From positions 199,452-263,451 of the forward strand of contig ML680043.1 of the NCBI GenBank assembly GCA_007922225.1: a stretch of 64,000 nucleotides of DNA. Direction: 5' to 3'. The notes beneath the pieces are model-generated. The model was not told the DNA's origin, ran no database searches, and saw nothing but the letters and a program-made list of their open reading frames with translations. Below, one piece after another: positions 57,869-64,000 of the stretch. A program made the translations under genes and the position numbers. The DNA comes from Emydura subglobosa. Its lineage: Eukaryota > Chordata > Testudines > Chelidae. Each line of letters opens with the position of its first letter. Within the stretch, counting starts at the first letter, position 1.

Positions 57869-58249
57869 GTAAGTTCTCTCAACGAGTTCAATTTGTGTTA
57901 CATATGAGTTTGTCTGCATTTTATTGTCACAAACAGATGCGTTTAGTTTGGAAAAATTCAAAAAGGAACAGTGTTTTTGCCCATCCGATGATATAATAAA
58001 ATGAGAAGAGGAGAGTAGAATGCAATATCTTGCCTTGGTCCCATGAGTCCCATCATTGCACAGTGGGATGAGCACAGCTGCACTTGGAGGATGAAAAGGA
58101 GCAAGCCCTTGCGGTGCTCTCCTCTGTGGGGTGGCAGAGTCAGGAGCTGGATACTGGAATCAGGGTGCCGCATAGCTCCTTGTACAGCCTCCAGGCCCTC
58201 TGCCCTTGAGCATATAGAAGGGGGTGGAGTGACCAACTGACCCTTAGTT

Positions 58250-58640
58250 CCTTTCACCTATCTTAGCTGTTAGGTGGGACTTGCTGGCCGTGCCTATCTT
58301 ATCCACTCCCGTATTAGTTTATCTGTAAATAGTGTGATATAGCAAGGGCAGGGGGCAGTAGGAGAGTGGTACTATTTGAGTGCCAAATTGGGTGGGCGCA
58401 AAAACAAGTGTGGGGAAAAGTTCAGCCAGAACCGCAGCAGGAGGTTCTGGAGGAGCCGGAAGAGGGGCTGCAGCCTGGCGCACTCCAGATAAACGTGTGC
58501 CAGGGTCTCGCTCATGCCGCACAAGGGGCAGGCGTCGGGGTGAGGGGTGAACCGTGCCAGAAACTCGTGCGTGCTCATGACTCCATGGAGGAGCCGCCAA
58601 CTGATGTCCTCGGCACATGTGTCTTTCCACGTGCCTTTCC
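58250..58640 (-). mobile_element. Tx1/L1-like LINE ORF2 C-terminal fragment
   Basis: The minus-strand open segment 58372-58578 reads M-S-T-H-E-F-L-A-R-F, then C-P-L-C-G-M-S-E-T-L-A-H-V-Y-L-E-C and L-F-R-L-L-Q-N-L-L-L-R-F-W-L. The C-x2-C-x5-6-H-x4-C zinc motif is typical of the C terminus of ORF2 in Tx1/L1-type LINEs. The open frame continues upstream (E-D-I-S-W-R-L-L-H-G). Present in arm 2 only, so inserted or retained after the duplication. Confidence 0.65.
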
Positions 58641-59857
58641 ATGTGCCTCAACCATGCCTCACTCTCTACACTGCTATTTATAGACATCCTAGGGGGAAGA
58701 TGTGTGCATATGCACCACCTGGCTGCAGAAAGAAGGCTGTGGTGTTGATGCATCCATAGGTGGAACATCCTCTGTATCAGAAGGAGAACAGGCCGGCCAC
58801 CCCACCTCCTCTGTGCACCCTGTGAAGCGTGAAAGCGTTTTTAATAGCTCCTGGCTGGCGCTGGTGGTAGCTGAGCTCCTGTGATCCCTGCTGGCAGGGG
58901 AAGGGCATATGCAGAGAGAATACAGTTGAATATAGACCCAAATTACAGTTAGAATCAATCTGATCCCTTTATTGTACAGAAATACACTGAAATTAAATTA
59001 GTAATAAGCTTGATGTTATTTTGTTTCCAAAGATAGTGGCAACCAGTTGTGGTATGAAACAGTGCAGCGTTTTCCTCAGTAAAACCCTCACATTCTGTGT
59101 CAGAAATTTCATGTTCTTAAAAGGCTACACAGATATCAGTATTTGTCAAAAGGCTGAAAAAATATTTTATGGAAGATATACTGATAGGCAGGCACCACAA
59201 ACAGTACAGAGCTAATCATCTTTTCTTTCTCCAAAGTTGTATCAGTACATATTGTTACGGGTATGACATAAATTAAGAATATGAGATATCAAATAACTAG
59301 GCTTCATCAACTTTTATTAATAAAAATTATTAATCAAAGATTAACACAGCATGATACAGAAAAGAAAAGTCAATTCATTACCAACCCATCCAGAAGACAG
59401 CACTGCAGCTTGTCAGACTTTCCCAAGATCGTGTATATACCCCATCTGTATTTATACCTGACTTGAATAGTGGTTATACACCTGAAGCATAGAAAGATTG
59501 GTATAATATAGGATATTATTTGCTTACTCTGAGAGGCTAACGTGCCTTATCCAGATAAAATAGTAGTTAGCAATGAAAAAGGTTACATATATATTCCAAG
59601 TTAATAGCTCTGTTAGTGAGAGCTCAGTTTTACAGATTCCAGTACACTTCCATTCTTCATATGGGAAGCCACTCCTGCAGCACTAGCACTGTATGTAATT
59701 ATAATTTAACAGGATATGTTTTTACCATTTGCCTTTCTTCTGCCTGCAAAACATTCTGTTATGTTGGTTCAGTTTGGTTCAAGAGTGCCATGAAACACCA
59801 AGAGGCTTTGGCTGAGTTTGTTCAACTAAACTGAGCATTGCTGCCATTTTAAATGTA
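58639..59857 (-). other. 3' flank of the arm 2 B30.2 gene
   Basis: Continuous in arm 2; matches 41539-42393 plus 46224-47091 of arm 1. Holds the candidate poly(A) signal described at 59313. Confidence 0.6.
59313..59318 (-). terminator. Candidate poly(A) signal of the - gene
   Basis: TTTATT on the + strand, that is AATAAA in sense, about 540 bp after the stop codon. Same place as in arm 1 (42079-42084). Confidence 0.5.
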
Positions 59858-60378
59858 TTACTCGTCTTTAATTGAACAAATTTTCATCGTTGTATCTCTG
59901 TGAGAATTTTTGAAGAATGGATAAACCTCTTCTGAGAATGAACAATCGTTAAATGTGTACAACACAGACATGTCAGTTACAGTGAAAAACCTCACCTGCC
60001 TCTCCTGGTAACTAAAATAAACTCCAATTTTCTTGGGCTTTTTCTGCACCGTGACTCTGGTCCAGGGGTCTGTTTTTGCCCAGTAATCTCTCCCACTCAG
60101 ACCCAGAGCCCAGAATCCCTCTTTAGGGGACAGGGAAATCTTTCCTTTTCTCTTTATGGATTTTCTGGCCACTCCCAGGTCCCAGTCACTGCTGCTCCCG
60201 ACATCCACCTCCCAGTAGTGATTTCCAGAGGAGAATCCTTCAGAGCCCAACACACAGACAATTGAATCGAACCTCTCTGGATTCGATGGAACTTTATGAG
60301 GTTGGGCTTCATGTTTCAAACTCTTCTTATCAATGGAGAGGTTGGGATGGGCTGTGCCTGCATCAAGAATGATGTCAT
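59858..60378 (-). CDS. B30.2 (PRY-SPRY) terminal exon, second gene
   Basis: Same size, entry phase and splice acceptor (ccctttgcag in sense, ending at 60379) as 41018-41538, and open to a stop at 59858-59860. 17 of 173 residues differ from the arm 1 copy: N8G, Q28H, Q29K, K53N, E61G, N62S, T64S, R113K, R114K, R116K, E125Q, S133T, M139V, F141Y, Y143F, G150E and E172D. All landmark residues of PRY and SPRY are kept, so both copies look functional and under constraint. It belongs to a convergent second gene whose upstream exons lie past the window. Confidence 0.9.
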
Positions 60379-61954
60379 CTGCAAAGGGAAATTGGGTTAT
60401 CAAAAGTAGTGGTCAAATGTCAATTTGAGCGGGGATAAGGGAAGTTTATAGGGTGGACCCGTCCTGCACTGCCCTCTCAGGTGAACATTTTGCCTGGTTG
60501 AAGCCTGCTTGATAAGTTTTTTTGTATTGAAATATTTCAGATATATGAGAGTTGTTTGAGGATCACACAAAACTGAAAGTGATTCTGAATTATTTGGGTG
60601 GAATTCACAATGGGAATGAAGGCAGAGAAGTCCAACATTTAAATGCCATTGGCATTGAGAAAATGCTGCTTTACCCTGAACATACATAAATTCCCTAGGC
60701 ACCTAGGTTTCCACCATCAAAGTCCCAAGGTGCCTAATCTTTGGCTGTTGGGATTGCACTCAGCCAGCTAAATCCTGATATCATCTAGCAGCCTGGTGCC
60801 TAATACATTCCCAAGCCCAAGTGGTATTCACAAAGCGCGTGTTCCCCTGCCTAACCTGCCTTTGGGGCTTGATGCAGTGAATGTTCTCACATGAAGAGGT
60901 GCCACCTAAATATGCTAAAGTTTAGCCCTTGCGTAAATAACTTGCTGAACTGGGGTCTTGGGGGGAAAAAAACTAATCTTCAAACAGACAATCAGATTAT
61001 AGAGAAGAAAATTATTGTACCTATTACGTTGGGACACTGTACTTCATTATAATCTTCATTGTTGTAGTATAAATGTTATAGTGGGCTATCTTAGTAATGA
61101 AAATAATATTTGGTCTGGGACCTAGAGGTCGGGATTGAGAATCAGGAGTTCGATTCCCTTATTTGACACCAATTCATTGAGTGAGCTTGTTCAAATATCA
61201 TAAGCAGTCTCTATAGATTGGGTATGCTACCAAACTCACCAGCAGATAGATCCAGCTGGACAAATATTTACAAAGAGCTTTGAGATGATCGCAAGAAAAT
61301 TGCAATAAAATGCAAATTACCGTCACCACTGTCATATCCATATCTGCCTTAAATCACCATGATTACAGCTGTCTTTCATCCCCTTAATGATTGTCACTCA
61401 GTATCATATTCATTTTTCCATCAGCACCATAATCAGCATCAATCTCAAATCAACATCACTGCCACCAGAGTTAACTTTTTACCACTATCTTCATCGGTTT
61501 CAAATGTCATCACAATCCCACACATTTCACTCTTGGCCACAACTACACAGCATCATAACCCCTTTCCTCAGTACTCTTATTACTATTATCAATAGACTCA
61601 CCATCACTACCAGCACCTCATCTGTTCTTTTACCTTGCTTCAAATCCTGAGGCCCTGACTTAGTGTTTCCTCAGATAAAATTCTCATTTAGGGCTGATTC
61701 TGATCTCACATCAGTGTAAATAAGGAGTGACTCTACATAAATCTATGACATTATATAGTGTTGTGATATTGCCACTCTCTAAATTTAGAATCAGGTCCTG
61801 ATATAAATGTGATTTTTGCAGAACACTATGTAAAAATATAGCATGGCTCTCAGGATTTGTTCTCAGGATAGCAGCATTTTATGGGATGTTTCTAGTTTGG
61901 TTGCTGTATTCACACAGTTTTTTTTTAACCTGGAAGAAAACTGTTTTCTGTTAC
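60379..61954 (-). other. Intron before B30.2, second gene
   Basis: Matches 39449-41017 in inverse orientation; includes the gatg-rich DNA at 61360-61620 and the 'gcacc' repeat at 60680-60840. Confidence 0.55.
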
Positions 61955-61981
61955 CTGGTTGATTGCGAGCCTTTCTCCATT
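61955..61981 (-). CDS. 27-bp exon before B30.2, second gene
   Basis: In sense: acceptor ctctgatttcag, donor gtaacaga, phase 1-1, reading E-W-R-K-A-R-N-Q-P. It differs from the arm 1 exon at two residues (R4K and A9P). Confidence 0.8.
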
Positions 61982-64000
61982 CTGAAATCAGAGTGAGAAA
62001 TAACAGACATTCAGTTAGAAAAGGCCCATATTAAAGATTTTCCTGCCTCTGGCAGCAGGATGTTACAGGCTGAGGAAGCAATAAAGGGTTATTTAATTGT
62101 GCAGCAGAAAGTAATGTATATTAATATGCACAAAGAAGTCCCTTGATTGCACACCCAGACATATGCAATACACCTTACCAACAGGTGGGCTTTTCTGAAC
62201 TCCTGTGATTAGAAACCTGAGTGGGGGTTTTGGTTTGCCTAAGAACTGCTTTGTCTTGTACCTCAAGCCAATGCCTCATCTCATTGTATAACCTGCTTTT
62301 TTCTGAGCATTCTGTGATTTCAGCTTTTTCTTGCAGAAACCAAATTCCCTCACACTTCCCTCTCATTCATGTACACACTGTGTCAGACGACCAGAGACTC
62401 TATAAATAACAATTCAGACCCCACTATTATTTATTTCGGTATTTTGGCCTTAGCAGTGTTCCCCAGATGAGACAGGGACATGGGTCTTATACTCAGCTTT
62501 GCAGCATGTTAATTTTAGGCACCGAGCCCCCAAGTGGAATTCACAAGGCCTGAGCTAGGTGCCCCGGCTCCCTATTCACCACGTGGTATAGCTTGTAATT
62601 AATAAATTAATCTATTGTAAGAGCTGGATAAGGGAGACCAATATTTGATTGGCAATGGATTAAAAAAATAGTTTAAGGTTTTAATGCTGAAATGCAAGAA
62701 GCCTACAGGTTTAGACCTGTAAAATACTTAGCTTAGCCAAATTAGGCTTTAGCAATTCAGGTAAACTAACCATATTATAAAGCTACCTTACTTCTGCTAC
62801 CTTACTAATGAATCTGCTGATCTTGTGTTTATATTTGTATGCAGATGTTTTGAATACTAGCTGCTGAGTAGATAAAAATGTCTACAATAAGTAGAAATTA
62901 CAAGATGATCCCACTGGTTACCAGGATGAAATGTTAGAGACTTCCTTACGGTATCTGCATGTTACTCTGGTGGTAAGGTGATGTAAATGTTAATCAGTTA
63001 AAAGAAGGACTGTGCAAATGGCTATCAGGTGAAGAGTCCCCCCCGATAATATCGGGGTGCTCTCAGAGATGGACATGCATATCAATGAGCTTTTCTGGGC
63101 ATATGCATAACTTATTATAAATCGGGCCTGACAGATGGCTGGAAGTCATTGCTTCCTGGATGTCACTATTTTTTGACCCTTAACAGGAGCCAGACATCTC
63201 CACTCGTCTTCAGGATTCCATATGGATATGCAAATAGGAAAGAATTGGAAATACTGGTGCTGGACATTTTATTTTTCTAGCCATTGCAATTTATGCAACA
63301 GTTATATGAATTGGGGTTTTCTGTGTTATAAGACATTTTAATAAAGGCACAGCTGATGTAATGTGATCTCATTTCTCGCATGGTACTCAAGTCTCCAACG
63401 ATGATGCTAGTCCCCATGGTGGAAAGACAGGAATCTAACAATGGGCTCCACAAAAGTTGAGCGCACTAGGCAGGGTGCCAACTGATTGACCCAATGGGAG
63501 ATGCTAAGCCATGCCACCTCAGGGAGTTCGGCACCTCAGTGTGTGCTGGAGGGAGGTGCCCATCTCTGCTTGGTACCCTCACTCATGCAATGTCTCCTGG
63601 AGTCAGGGTCCTAAGCTGTATCTTACATGAAAAGCAGCCATGTGTGCCTAACTCCACGCCAAACGTGGATGGGGAGGAAGACAACCTCCTTTGTAACCAT
63701 TAGCCCAGTGGTTACAGCACTCAACCAGGATGCGGAAGATCCATTTCTCACCCTTTGTCTGAGATGGGTCAAGGATTTCAACTTGGGTTTCCTACCTCTC
63801 ACCTGAGTGCCCTAATCACTGTGCTGAAGGGTACACAGGGGTCCAGAGCTATGACTGAAGAACACACAATGGAGAAAGGGGTGGGGGTAGGGAGGTGGAG
63901 TACTAAAGGTTCCGTTTTCATCATGCATTCCAATTCCGAGCTAGCTCAGTAGTGGGATGTTCCCACTGTGCAGAATAGAGCAGCCTGAAGGATGCTCTAA
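61982..64000. other. Long intron of the second gene; repeats only
   Basis: Matches 37311-39421 of arm 1, including the dispersed repeat at 63470-63800 with its ttagcccagtggttacagcact A-box-like stretch. No exon is seen before the window ends, so the heptad exons of the second gene, if any, lie beyond. Confidence 0.55.

Larger units (their letters stand above)
53114..64000 (-). repeat. Inverted duplication, arm 2 (runs off the window)
   Basis: Reverse complement of 37311-46222 with insertions: the LTR-like fragment (53171-53905), a Tx1-like LINE (58250-58640) and a segment with a BTN linker-exon remnant (about 57700-57990). Arm 2 lacks the 83-bp insertion of arm 1. Its outer end was not reached. 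Confidence 0.85.

Noticed and set aside
63690..63760. tRNA-like agcccagtggttacagcact
   Set aside because: Same dispersed family; no complete cloverleaf.

Overview
The window looks like nuclear DNA from a non-avian sauropsid, most likely a turtle. It is intron-rich and AT-leaning, it is packed with CR1-type LINE fragments in both orientations, and it carries Penelope-like and Tx1-like LINE pieces, small inverted-repeat elements and tRNA-like interspersed repeats. The turtle assignment is inference from the repeat style and from my memory of the family; no species marker was identified.

The main gene is a butyrophilin (BTN)/avian B-G-like gene on the + strand. The recognisable part runs from about 12.4 kb to 41.5 kb: short extracellular linker exons (12447-12482, 16261-16302), a transmembrane exon (18120-18230), a 33-bp juxtamembrane exon (22864-22896), a long array of 21-bp heptad exons (24855-36753), a 27-bp exon (39422-39448) and a terminal B30.2 (PRY-SPRY) exon (41018-41538). 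I found 18 candidate 21-bp exons; 11 keep AG/GT splice signals and an open frame, 7 are visibly broken. All the usable exons are phase 1-1, so joined in order they read as one frame: a receptor-like membrane protein with a modular cytoplasmic coiled coil ending in B30.2. No Ig domain exon was found; it would have to lie before position 1, or be lost.

The array comes from repeated duplication of an intron-plus-exon cassette, up to about 1.6 kb with two exon types (A and B). Deletions have removed one exon or the other from several copies, and LTR-like DNA interrupts one. Two near-identical ~980-bp cassettes meet at a 10-N assembly gap (25595-25604).

From about 37.3 kb the window is a large imperfect inverted duplication. 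Arm 1 (37311-46222, +) holds the 27-bp and B30.2 exons of the first gene; arm 2 (53114-64000, continuing off the end) holds the same exons on the - strand (61955-61981 and 59858-60378). The two genes are therefore convergent, tail to tail, and their B30.2 domains differ at 17 of 173 residues. The ~7-kb spacer is mostly transposon DNA: a CR1 5' part on +, a long CR1 on - with nested insertions, and an unclassified GC-rich element that also occurs at 18.8-19.85 kb. The arms are not fully colinear: the 3' flank of the B30.2 exon is split and partly duplicated in arm 1, and arm 2 carries an extra fragment of a BTN linker exon in the opposite orientation.

Positions 1-11.3 kb hold no gene I can support: only repeats (inverted-repeat element, decayed Ty3/gypsy gag-like fragment, CR1 3' end, tRNA-like repeats) and unassigned sequence.
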